Positions 10,540 to 21,769 of a DNA stretch of 64,000 nt are shown piece by piece. Origin of the DNA: Poa pratensis (lineage: Eukaryota; Streptophyta; Magnoliopsida; Poales; Poaceae); contig CAMZMU010000034.1 of the NCBI GenBank assembly GCA_947311845.1, positions 94,096,289 through 94,160,288 of the forward strand. The letters are read 5' to 3'. The notes beneath the pieces were generated by a model. The model saw nothing but the letters and a program-made list of their open reading frames with translations, searched no databases and had not been told where the DNA came from. A program made the translations under genes and the position numbers. Positions within the stretch are counted from its first letter, which is position 1, and each line of letters begins with the position of its first letter.

Positions 10540-11678
10540 ATTTTTCATATTTTCTTAATAAAAAAAGATATTTTTACACTTAAAAAATGAAAAATGATGT
10601 TTATAAAATTATTTTTTGCAACAATGTTTGTCATACCAATACACACCTATGTGTCAAATATGGGCACATTATCACAAACTATGGTACGGGGATGATCATA
10701 TCTAGGTCATTTGACTCGAAACTTATACATGTTTATAGATAATTGATCTTTTTGTGAAGAAGTTTTGTGAAATTTTTGTCAAAACTTAAGTTTATCATTT
10801 TCTTTAACAACTAGTACACATATAAGAACTCCATGCCAAAGGATTTGTTTTTTTAAGTATTTTTTCACATTCTTTTATTTTTTTTCAAAAAACGGTTGAA
10901 ATGGCCGTCGTGCGTATTCATCTAAAGGGGTCGCATTTTTTAAAAACCATTGACGGTTCTGTTATATAACCACTATTGTTGTATCTTAAAATGATTTTTA
11001 TAAAAATTTCTGAGTAAACTATCATAAACTTGTAGTTCAAAATTGAATTACTTTCGGAAAATAGACATAAAGACATTTAAGTACGTGAAATTAGGTAGAA
11101 ACCGAGAAAATTCATAATATTTCAGGATTGTCCATCAAATATGATCTACTTTGTGTGGAAATTGGATGGGTGCCATTTTGCACCATATTTGTTGTACTTG
11201 CTTCACAAAAAATATCATTTTTTACAATAAAAAAATGAAAAATGATATTTATAAACATAATTTGAAAAAACTTAGTTCTGCAACATTGTTTGTCATAACA
11301 AGACAAACCTATGTGTTAAATATGGGCACATTATCACAAACTATGGTACGGGGATGATCATATCTAGTTCATTTGACTCGAAACTTATACATGTTTATAG
11401 ATGATTGAACTTTTTGTGAAGAAATTTTGTGAAAATTTTGTCAAAACTCAAGTTTATCATTTTCCCTAGCAACTAGTACACATATAAGGACTTCATGCCA
11501 AAGGATTTTTTTTAAGTATTTTTTCACTTTCTTTTATTTTTTTCAAAAAAGGTCAAAATGGCCGTCGTGCGTATTCATCTAAAGGGGTCGCATTTTTAAA
11601 AACCATCGATGGTTCTGTGATATAACCACTATTGTTGTATCTTAAAATGATTTTTATTAAAATTTCTGAGTAAACTAT
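10540..11678. repeat. Tandem repeat of about 657 bp inside the CACTA (first copies)
   Basis: Units begin near the box ttttacaa-taaaaaaatgaaaaatgat at about 10560 and 11221, and a third unit at about 25272 lies beyond the Gypsy. Spacing is about 659 bp and, after subtracting the Gypsy and its TSD, about 655 bp. Shared landmarks include gggcacattatcacaaact and atggccgtcgtgcgtattcat. The Gypsy target ACTAT lies within this repeat. Confidence 0.75.
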
Positions 11679-12178
11679 TGACGAGGGCTGTCCTCATCAA
11701 TTCCCATGGTTAAGAATCTAGGGTTGAGATTATGGGGAGAGAACGTGGTAGTGCTGGTAGTTTCGTCGGCTGACAAGCAGAGGCAAAGATTTACCCAGGT
11801 TCAGGCCCCTCGGGTGGAAGTAAAGACCCTACTTACTGCTTGTCTGTTATTGATCGTGTAAGATTATGAGGTTACAAGGTGGCTCCGGCGAGATTGTCGA
11901 TCTCGCTAGGGCTTTTGGTGGTTCGAGTATTGCTTCCCCAGGATCGGCGGCCCTCCCAGTCCTTATATCATAGGCTGGGTCTCGGGAGTCCATAACCGAC
12001 CCTGTTTACAGATAAGGAAAGTCCTAACCGACTATGCCTATGTCTAAATTTGGAGGGTACTCCTTCTTCTTGGGCCTCTCGTCTTGGGCTTCGAATTGTT
12101 TCTTGATAATCTGGGCTTTAGTCATTACGTGCACCAGGTACCCTTACAGTGGGGTGCCCGAGATGTATATCCTTGTCA
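11679..12178 (-). repeat. 3' LTR of Gypsy A
   Basis: A 500-bp terminal repeat beginning TGACGAGGGC on the plus strand and ending CCTTGTCA. It pairs with 24570-25069. The polypurine tract lies immediately to its right. Confidence 0.92.
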
Positions 12179-13467
12179 GTAGCCCCCGAGTACTTGTCTG
12201 ACTCGAAGAATCGGGCATGGACTCGTTCACCAGTGCACGTCATATGCATTGTATTTTTGTATAATATAATTAGAATCCCTGTATGAATAGCACAGACTGG
12301 CTATGTCGAGTATTTCATCGACTGTGGTTTTTGCTTATGACGATCAAGAGATGATAGCTTAGCAGGCCCAGTACACTCGACGGATCGGGACTGGTTAACT
12401 ACACATTCGGGTAAAACTTACTAGCTTTCAATCAGACTCGAGTCCCTGGAGCCGAATCTGGAACAAACTGGTCAGATTCGACTAAGCCGCGGAGGTCTTA
12501 CTGAGTCGATCTGCAGTATAACTATGAAATTTACCCAACGCGTCCGTCGGGATTTTTCATCATGTGTGTTGACACGAAAAACATAAGGAGTAACGTTGCT
12601 GGAACGATCCTTAGCCCAGCTCGAAAGTTCGGCGGGTCTTACCTTTGCACTATGCATGCAGCATCCGAGTTAATTGCGGTGGACGCAACTCGGGAAATTT
12701 TCGAGTATGATCTATCGGACGAGTCGTGCCCTTTGTCGACTAATATTTTGTCATTATTCTATCGGGTGCGCGACAGCGCTCCCGATGGGATTAGCCCCCG
12801 AGATTGTGCTGTATTGTGTACAATGGAGGATAATCTCAAATTTGCTTATCCCATACAGTCTTAGTCGAAGAAATTTTTGATACGCTCCTGATGGGAGTAA
12901 GAGGCTTCGGTCGCATGAGCGGTCGAGTGACCAATTTTGCCTTGAGCCTTCTCCTACACTCTAAATAATCAAAGCAGTCGAGTGCTCAATGTGCATTGGA
13001 TAGACTCGAATGATTTTCTGGACAGAGCACTTGCAACGACGTCAGGGATGACGTTTCTGGCGACTGACGCTGCCTGACACGCGGTGGCGTGCGTTGTGAT
13101 AGATGGGACGTAACACGCATGTGGGCCCACTTGCGCAGCGCTGAAAAACGGACTATGATTTGACCGTTTGGGCCCACGTTTACGGAGGCGTGGATGGCTC
13201 CTATTTTTGCGTGCGTAGTGGGCGGAGTGGCCTGCGATGGTTGCCCTCCGCGCTTGCCACGTGTATGGCAGGATCGCGTGCGGAACGCACGATTGCGATG
13301 TGAACGGCTGTGATCGATTTTGATCTGTGGTAAATAGGAAGGACGGCGCTGGCGTTATTTTTTACTTGCCATTTGCTCTGCGCGCCGCCCCCGTTCCATC
13401 TTCTTCCTCTAACTCCTCCATTGTTCTTGCGTCCGAGCTCTTTGTTCTCTTCCAAGCCACCACTAGC

Positions 13468-16230
13468 ATGGCGCCCAAGAGGAAAGCTGATGCCGACGCG
13501 GCCGCGACCGATGCGGCCACTCTGAAGGGGAAGAAGCCTGCAGCTAGCACATCTGCGCCCGCCGTCGACCTCAAGAAGGGCGACGGCCACTGGGTGAAGT
13601 CCACCATCAAGGCAGCGCACCTTGAGAAATTTCGGGAGGATGGACTGCTACCGCCGGCGGACCAGCTTACTGTCCGCGCGCCATCGAAAGAGGTACTCCC
13701 CGAGCCTCACGCGAATGAGCGCGTCTGTTTCGCGGAGTTTCTGCCTAGGGGTCTTTCATTTCCCCTCCACGACTTCGTTCGTGGTTTGCTCTTTGCTTAC
13801 GGGGTGCAGATCCACGATCTCACCCCGAACGGCATTATGCACATTGCCTGTTTTATGGTACTGTGCGAGTGCTATCTGGGAGTTGCTCCTAGTTGGGCCC
13901 TGTGGAAGTCGATCTTCATGGTGCGACCTAACAACCGGGGCGGTCGCACCTATCCAATTGGAGGCCTTGGTATCCAAGTGCGCAGCGACACCCGATACTT
14001 CGCCCTGAAGCCAGTCGATTCGGCACAAGGGTGGAGGAAGAGGTGGTTTTATGTGCGCGTGGACCAAGAAGTGGTCCCAGCATTTTCGACTGCTGGTATT
14101 GCCGCCAGGACGAAGGCCTAGGACCATCAGGTTTCGACTGAAGAATCGGCGTAAGCGGCGCCTCTACTGGAGAAAATTGGAGGGCTGCTTAACAGCATCA
14201 TGGGTGTGCACCTTCTTGCCACCTTTGTGAAGAGGCGGGTGTGGCCGCTCCGCGCGCGAGCCCACCCAATGTGGCTGTATGAAGGTGCCCTTGACTGCAC
14301 CCGAATGAGCAAGGAGGAGCTGTCGAAGAACGAGCTGGTCTCACATGTGCGGTCCATCACCAGCACAAAAGCCAGCGATCCTTGCAACGTCGACTGCCCC
14401 GTCGCTCCTTATGGGGCTGAAAAGCCTTTGCCAGAGGTTAGTGAACCTATCGAGTTTTGCTGTTTCTTGGTTTGCCACCTGTTGATGTTTCTAAATTTTG
14501 TCTTCTGCTTATGACACGTAGGGCCATTCAACTGCATCGACTCTGCCTCCCCTTCCCAAAGGCGGCCCGACTGAGGAGACAGAAGTGCAGGAGGTGCAGG
14601 ATGCGCCGGCAAAGGAAGCCTGTGAGTCGCCCCTTCCGTCGGCCACCACTTCTCCCACGGAGAATGTTGAAGAGGAAGTGGACGAGGCACTCGTTGAGGC
14701 TGCGCCTGCGCCAAGAAATGTGTCCAAGGCTCGCGCTTGCAAGCGCCTCCGCGTGCACGACGTGTCCTCGTCTATGAGCTCACCCGCGAAGGAGGGAGAC
14801 TTGAGAGACGATGGCGACTCGGGCTCTCCACATGCTGCCCAAGCCGCTCCTGTGGCAGCTTGCCCGCTGAGCTCGATGCCTCCTCCACAGGCGAGTGGAT
14901 CTCTGCACTTTGGAGGTCCAAGCTTTGACGACTTCGACAGCGAAGAGGAGGAAGAACAAAGGTTTGCTCCTTGTGCTTTGTCCATGTACGAAGTTTGATG
15001 CATTTTGGTTTTGGCTTATGCCCATCTTCCTTTTTATGCTTTATAGCGCTGAGCACAATCGAGCCGCGACTCCTCCAGTCGTCCAAACTTCGACTCCTGA
15101 GTATAGAGATACCTCTCCTGTGACACCGGAGGTTGCGCAGCCAGCAGCCGCGGCTTCTGTTCTTGTGACCACCAAGGTTACAAATACTTCTGCGACTGAA
15201 GTCGGGACCTCTGGTTCCAAGTTTGAGACTTGGATGGATCACGTAAGTGTCCTTTGACCACCCGCATACGCTGCGCCTGGGTTATGTACTTATGTGTGCT
15301 AAATGCTTTTGCTTGTAGCCGTACTACCTCAACCTGGTGGAGTCGGGTAAGATCTTTGTCCAGATGGAGCAGGAAAGGGACAGGCTGCGTGCCAACTTGG
15401 AGCAGCTCACTCGTGAGTGAATTTGGATTTCGTACCCGTAGGTCTTTTGCATAGTATGTTTGCTTTTTCGATTTCTGAATTGCCGCTTTGCTTTCCAACT
15501 CAGGCGACAAGGCCGCGGCTGAAAATCGAGTGAAAGAGCTAGAAGAAGCTCTTGCCACTCAAGCTGCTGAGTCGAAGAAAGCCGCGGATGCCGCCCAGCG
15601 TTCTGCCGCCGCCCGCGAAAAAGAATATGCGGAGCGTCTGGCTGGCCTTGCGCGGAACGTGAGAGGTAAGTAGCCATCTCTTTTCATGCTTCCCGTGTAC
15701 CCGTTGGGTATTATGTATTGATCTTGTTCTCTCTGGTTTTCTTTTCAGAGGCGAGTGGTGTGCCAGCACCCACTGATCTGGTAAGTGATGAACTATCACT
15801 CGACCAGGTTATGGGTGACCTCGGTGCTTCAGTTGCCCAGGCGAAGGACGCCCTGGCCAAATCTGCGAGCACACTCGGCGCTGTATACAAGGAGGTGCTC
15901 CCTCAAGACGCGGTGCCAGCAACTGCTGAAGGCTTCGCTGACGTTCTTGGACCGGGGATCTCGACCATGGCGAACATTGCTCGCACCCTTACGGTACGCG
16001 GCTCGGAGTCCACCCTCAAGCTGATACTAGGTCATGGGATAGAGGGTAATTTCGAGGCGGCGATGTCCAACTTCCCTCGGAAGGCCGGTGGGAAGCCAAT
16101 ATCTTTGAAGCATGTTAGCGAACCAGCCGCCCGACTGGCTAATTTGTTTATGACCACCATGGAGCGGCGGGCAACAGAGGTCGCCGCCCGTGCGAGTAGG
16201 GCTAGGTCAGAGTCTGTGTCCGAGAGATAG
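13468..16230 (+). pseudogene. Antisense multi-exon ORF 1 of Gypsy A (gypsy-type transposon / Transposase_28-like)
   Basis: This gene lies on the strand opposite the retrotransposon's gag-pol. Exons inferred from open frames and GT-AG sites: 13468-14436, 14522-14961, 15046-15240, 15319-15411, 15504-15665 and 15749-16230. The first exon has a basic N-terminus (MAPKRKADAD) and a globular region with FPLHDFVRGLLFAYGVQIHDL and GIMHIACFMVLCECYLGV, typical of the plant 'putative gypsy type transposon' domain. Later exons are acidic and then coiled coil (ENRVKELEEAL). Two in-frame stops at 14119 and 14155 interrupt exon 1. Antisense ORFs of this kind are known downstream of pol in grass Tat elements such as Grande and RIRE2; their role is unsettled. 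Confidence 0.7.
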
Positions 16231-16424
16231 GGTAGTCGAACCCTTATTTTATGTCTTGTAATTATGAATCATCATGATCACGCGAGTATGCGTGTGCTTT
16301 TGCTACACTTTGTATGAACTTAATCTCATTTGTGCTTTTGCTTGAAAAGCTTTGTGCTAGTACTCGACTGAGATTTGTGATGAACTTCTCATATCTGACA
16401 TGAGATTTTTATGCTATTTGGAAC

Positions 16425-17238
16425 AGCCACGGGGACCCAATACTTCAGTGGGTTCTTCACGGTCCCGTAAGCCCACTCGATCCCGAGCTCAAGTGGCCAA
16501 TGATTCCGCAGTAATGCGTTATATGAAATCTCGAGTCGTGAAACTGGAGCAAGAGTTGAAAAATGTCCAGGGTGATCTGGATAGGATGAAAGCGAGGCCT
16601 GCTCTGACTACTCAGCGAGAGGAGTATGTACTTGGCGAGATGGAGATTGTGAACAGACAGCTCGAGTGTAAGCTCAAGTTCTGCTTTATGCATAAGAATA
16701 GCATTCCTCTCTTTATGCTGACTTCGAGTTGCACGATGCAGGTTTTGTTTCAGACTTCCAGGCAGAGCGAGATCGCATTGATGATGAGTTGAAAACTGTG
16801 AATGACGAGCCAACGACTGGCCGCGATCATTTTCGCCTGGATACGAATCGTGCACGCATACTCGCGACGTTGAAGGATCGAGTATGGAGAAGCTCACTTC
16901 TACTCGAGTTATGTAGGTCAGCGCTCAGTCGCCTCAACCTGACCCTTTTTCCAACTGGGCCGCAACCACAAGGTATCCATGCCTTGCTCTGGTTGTTTCG
17001 GCACATGGGTCCTATTCGAGAGCTGCTCATCCAGAAGATTGTAGTTGGAGCAAACGCGGTGATGGCGTATGTGCGGAGTAAACGTCCCCACTTAGTGTTG
17101 CCGATACCCGCCGTTGGAACAACTCTGTGTGAGGAAGACCTCGAAGGCACCGCTCAGTGCGCAAGGACGCTGGTCGAACGCTGCCACAACCAACTTGTTG
17201 ATCCTGTGCCACACATCAAGGACGAGCCTGAAGACTAG
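16425..17238 (+). pseudogene. Antisense ORF 2 of Gypsy A (coiled-coil protein)
   Basis: Plus-strand open segments at about 16425-16670 and 16741-17238 have an apparent intron (gtaagctc at 16669; acceptor gcag near 16742). The first encodes a coiled coil (MKSRVVKLEQELKNVQGDL). The second starts in a coiled coil (FVSDFQAERDRIDDELKTV) and continues into an alpha-helical C-terminal region ending HIKDEPED. It may be the 3' half of the same antisense gene as 13468-16230 or a separate unit. The frame is open, but the full exon structure is uncertain. Confidence 0.5.
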
Positions 17239-17260
17239 AGGTTTTGATGTATAGGGGACA

Positions 17261-17560
17261 GCCCCCGAGTGTATATTTGCCGCTTGTACGTAGTGTACAT
17301 TTGTTTATGTATATGTATGCAGCCCCCGAGTGTATCGAGTGGGGTTTTATGAGAAAACACAAAGGTCAATTGCACAGCCCCCGAGCGTCTTGAAGCTTTC
17401 AAATTTGGGTTTGAGACTCGGCCCCCGAGATGCGAGTGGAGGTGAGTATTTTTGCGATTGTGTTTAAACCTTTGTATCCTAGCCCCCGAGTATTCGAGTG
17501 CGGCTAAGATATTTTCGAGTGAGCGAAGGCTCATGTTGTGAGATAGCACGGCACCTGAGC
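17261..17560 (-). repeat. Array of polypurine-tract-like motifs in the Gypsy A 3' region
   Basis: The plus-strand motif gcccccgagt occurs at 17261, 17322, 17377 (variant), 17421 (variant) and 17482, with a degenerate copy near 17552; each is usually followed by a cgagtg box. Read on the element's own strand this is ACTCGGGGGC, the same as the polypurine tract beside the 3' LTR (12179-12195). Another copy is at 12793. Confidence 0.75.
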
Positions 17561-17765
17561 GTTCGAGTGGGGCTAAGTTTATGCGAACAGTAAGCAAGAA
17601 GAGATATGAGGAATCATTGATTATATTCCAATTTTGAATGTTAAGCTGCAGGCCGCCTCATTAAAAACCTTCCAGTCCCCGTAGGTACCCTGGTAAGGAA
17701 AAGAGCGCGTCTGAAACCTGCAGCCATCCGACAAATGTGCCTATTACATTATGCGACTGAGCAAT

Positions 17766-20090
17766 CTAAGCGTAGAAACGGCGCAGCTGCGCAACGTTCC
17801 AAGCATTGTGTGATAGTTCGCCTGTCTTTGCATGCTTCAGTCTGTATGCTCCACCACCCATGACCTCGGTGATGATGAAGGGTCCTTCCCATGGGGAAGC
17901 GAGTTTGTGCACCTTCTTCTGCTTCAGTCGAAGTACCAGGTCGCCAACTTCGAATGACCTTGTGCGCAGTCGACGGCTATGATAGTTGCGGAGATCCTGC
18001 TGGTAGACAGCTGTGCGTGCGAGTGCCGTGTTGCGTGCTTCTTCGAGCAAGTCGACTGCGTCTTCTAGTGCTTCTTCTGCGTCTTCTTCGTTGTATGCTT
18101 CGACCCTTGGTGTATTGAATCTTACATCTGATGGTAGGATTGCCTCTGCGCCGTAGACCATGAAAAATGGGGTGAATTGTGTCGATGCATTAGGAGTTGT
18201 GCGCAGGCTCCATAGCACCGATGGTAGTTCTTCAACCCAAGCACCCGCGGCTCTTTTGAGTGGCACCAGGAGGCGTTTTTTGATCCCGCTCGTCACGAGT
18301 CCATTGGCTTTTTCGACTTGGCCATTGGACTGCGGGTGTGCCACAGATGCATAGTTGAGCGTGATGTCTTGCTCTTTGCAAAAGGATTTGAATTCCTCGG
18401 CCGTGAAATTTGTACCATTATCAGTAATGATACTGCTTGGGACGCCGAAGCGATATATGATACTCCGTACGAAATTGACTGCTGTAGTGGCACTCGAACT
18501 TGTGATGGGGACTGTTTCAATCCACTTGGTGAACTTGTCGACTGCCACCAGAAGGTGAGTATGCCCTCCATGGGAGAATTTTTTGAGTGGCCCAACCATA
18601 TCGAGCCCCCATTGGGTGAAAGGCCAGGCCAGTGGTATCATTTTCAACGCCGATGCGGGCGCGTGCGGTCTGGTGGCGAATTTTTGGCAGCCGATGCACC
18701 TTTTGACTATGTCCTCCGCATCTTTGAGTGCTGTAGGCCAGTAGAAGCCTGCGCGAAAGGCTTTGACTACGAGTGATCGACTGCTGGCATGATACCCGCA
18801 GGTACCTGCATGAATATCACGTAGGATGGCCTGACCATCTTCAAATGCTATGCACCTTTGGAACATAGCTGATATGCTGCGCTTGTATAGCTCACCGTTG
18901 ATGGCAGTGTATGCTTTGGATCGTCGAGTGACCCGACGTGACTCGGTAATGTCTTCGGCTATCTCGCCGCGGAGTATGTATGCAAGGAAAGGTTGAGTCC
19001 AAGTTGGCTCAATGAGGAGTACCTCGACTGGCGGGTCCTCTGTGCTTGGCGCTTTGCCTTTGGCTGGTGCTGCTGAAGTAGGAGGTGGTCGCTTTTGCTT
19101 GATGGACCTGTGCTCGATGCGCTCGAGGAAGACACCAGGTGGAACTGGTGCTTTAGTCGAGCCTAGATTGGCTAGCATATCTGCTTCTTCGTTGCTTTCG
19201 CGTCCTATGTGCTGCAACTCGCAGCCTTCGAAGCTACCCTCCATTATGTTGTACAAGTGGCGGTAGGCGATCATGTTGTCTGCGATTGCGTCGCAGGCCT
19301 TCATTGTTTGCTGCGCCACCAGGTTCGAGTCACCATAGATCATCAGTCGAGTGCACCCGAGGGCTTTGGCCATCCGCATGCCATGGACCAGGGCCTCGTA
19401 CTCTGCTTCGTTATTGGATGGTAGCTCGAATCCCATCTGCAGAACGTAGCGAAGTTTGTCGCCTTTTGGTGATATGAGGACGACGCCTGCGCCTGCGCCT
19501 TCGTTTTTTTTCGAGCCATCAAAGTACATAGTCCATGAGTTGGACACATCTGGTGCTCCTGGTAACTGAGCTTCGATCCACTCGGTGTGGAAGTCAGGTA
19601 AGACTTGTGCTTTGATGGTCTTCGGGTGATCATACTTGATCTCTCTTGGTGCCAGCTCGATGAGCCATTTTGCGACTCGCCCAGTTGCGTTAGGGTTTGT
19701 GAGGATGTCCCCAATCGCTGAGTTACTGACTACAGTGATTGGGTGTTCTGCGAAGTAATGCGTCAGCTTCCTTGATGACATGAACACGGCGTAAGCCAGT
19801 TTTTGATAGTGCGGGTACCGCTGCTTTGATATGGAGAGGACTTCGCTCAAGTAATATACTGGGCGTTGTATGCTTTGGATGTGGCCCTCCTCCATGCGCT
19901 CGACCACCAATACGGTATTTACCACCCTGTTTGTTGCAGAGACATACATGTATAGTGGCTCACGTTCGCTTGGTGCAACGAGGACTGGAGGGCTTATGAG
20001 GACTCGCTTGAGATCCTTGAAAGCTTCTTCGGCCTCTGACGTCCACTCGAATGTATCTGCTTTCTTCATCAGTCGATAGAACGGGAGTGC
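17766..20090 (-). pseudogene. Gypsy A pol: RNase H, second RNase H and integrase
   Basis: A 767-residue open frame. It begins inside the RT/RNase H linker, contains the Gypsy RNase H remnant (PVYYLSEVLS...YAVFMSSRKLTHYF), then a second, archaeal-type RNase H (MYFDGSKKNEGAGAG...NNEAEYEAL...YGDSNLV) and a full integrase. The integrase has a zinc finger (IHAGTCGYH...CIGC) and a DDE core (GLDMVGP, ITDNGTN, and the E of NGQVEKANG). The protein ends LRRFYA with no chromodomain. A TAG just upstream (about 20093, in place of a residue before ALPFYRL) separates it from the RT. Confidence 0.88.
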
Positions 20091-20908
20091 CTATTCACCT
20101 AACTTGCTGATGAAGCGATTAAGTGCCGCAACTCGACCTGCTAGTTTTTGGACATCATGAAGTTTTGAAGGCCTTTGCATTGTCAAGATAGCCTGTATTT
20201 TTTCTGGGTCTGATTCGATTCCACGAGCTGAGACTAGATACCCCAGCAGTTGCCCGCTGGCACGCCGAACGTGCACTTCTTCGGGTTGAGCTTGATGTGA
20301 AAGCGTTTGAGCTTTGCGAACGTTTCGCGCAAGTCATCGAGTAGCGTATGTTCTTCCCTTGTGGTGATAACAATATCATCGACGTAGACCTGGACGTTGC
20401 GTCCAATTTGCTTCTTGAGGCAGTCCTGCATCATACGCTGGTAAGTTGCGCCTGCGTTCTTTAGCCCAAAAGGCATAGTTGTGTAGCAGTAGACCCCGAG
20501 TGGGGTTATGAACGCCGTCTTCTCTTCATCTTATTCCTTCATCCTTATCTGGTGGTAACCTGAGTAAGCATCCAGGAAAGACAGTCGAGCGCACCCGGCG
20601 GTGGAGTCGACAATCTGGTCGATTCGAGGTTGTGGAAAGTGATCCTTTAGACAGCACTTATTGAGTGCTGTGAAATCTACGCACATCCGAAGGATGTCGG
20701 TGTGCTTCTTTTCTACGAGTACGGGGTTAGCCACCCATTGTGATTTCTTGATTTCTCTGATGAAACCTGCTGCGAGTAGCCTGTCGACTTCAGCTTCGAC
20801 TGCGGCTCCCTTCGGACCAGATATGCGACGCATTGATTGCTTGATTGGCTTAGCATCTGGAAATAACTGTAGAGAGTGCTCGGCGAATTCCCTGGGAATA
20901 CCTGACAT
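20091..20908 (-). pseudogene. Gypsy A pol: reverse transcriptase, broken
   Basis: RT motifs are present in order: WVANPVLV, MCVDFTALNK, FLDAYSGYHQI, MPFGLKNAGATYQRMM and the catalytic YVDDIV, followed by CTFGVPAG and LGYLVSARGI. A premature TAA near 20531 follows RMKE, and a 1-bp deletion near 20250 (GNCWG in place of the expected GxLLGY) shifts the frame. It cannot produce an active enzyme. Confidence 0.88.
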
Positions 20909-21769
20909 GTCGGCTGGACACCACGCAAATATATCCCAGTTCTCATGGAGAAATTCGACGAGCGCGCCTTCCTATGCGATAGGCAGACTCGAAGAGACAT
21001 TGACTGTCTTGGTCGGGTCTGTCGGGTGCACCTGATGTGACCTTGTGTCATTGGTGGCGTTGAATGCTCTGTCGACTGCCACCTTCTTGTGTTCTGGCAT
21101 AAGTGTTCGATCATTGGAGCCCGCAAGATCGGCGAGTGTTTCTTCTACACCGAATGTCTCGGAGATTTTGCTGAACTCGCGGTCACATGAATCTGACTTT
21201 TGGAAGTTTCCTTTGATTGTGATTACTCCTTTTGGTCCAGGCATTTTCAGCTGGAGATATGCATAGTGCGGGACCGCCATGAACCGAGCAAACGTCGGGC
21301 GCCCAAGTATGGCGTGGTACTGTGACTTCTAGTCGACGACTTCGAACTCAATCGACTCTGTTCTGAAGTGATTTTTGTCGCCGAACGTAACGTCGAGTTG
21401 TATGGTGCCTTCTGGACTTATTGCTTTGCCTGGGACGATACCGTGAAAGGTATTTGAGGCCTTTGGCAGGTTTTCGACTGACCTGTTCATTTTGCGGAGT
21501 GTATCTGCAAAGATAATGTTTATGCCGCTGCCTCCATCCATGAAAACCTTGTACATGGTGTAGCCTCCAATTTGAGCGTCGAGTACCAGAGCAGAGTGCC
21601 CTGGTCGAACTACCGAGGGTGGGTGATCCTCTCTGCTGAAGCTTATTGCAGTTTCTGATCCCTTCAAGAACTCAGTAACTGCAGGAGGTGACATGACCGC
21701 CATATTCACCTGTCGAGTGCGTAGCTTTTGCTCCCTGTTAGAAGGGCGACCTTTTTGTATCATGTACAT
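20909..21769 (-). pseudogene. Gypsy A protease region
   Basis: A retropepsin-like stretch with the catalytic motif VFMDGGSGINII lies in the 21329-21769 frame. A TAG follows at 21329 (after FEVVD), and the frame then resumes with YHAILGRPTFARFM and YLQLKMPGPKGVITI (about 21150-21320). The upstream junction with gag is a TAG at about 21770; whether that stop is normal for the family or a lesion cannot be told from one copy. Confidence 0.75.

Noticed and set aside
17261..17560. CRISPR-like spaced repeats
   Set aside because: The genome is a plant; the spaced motif equals the element's own polypurine tract and spacing is irregular.
18318..18776. Plus-strand open frame opposite Gypsy A integrase
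   Set aside because: Shadow of the conserved integrase core on the minus strand.
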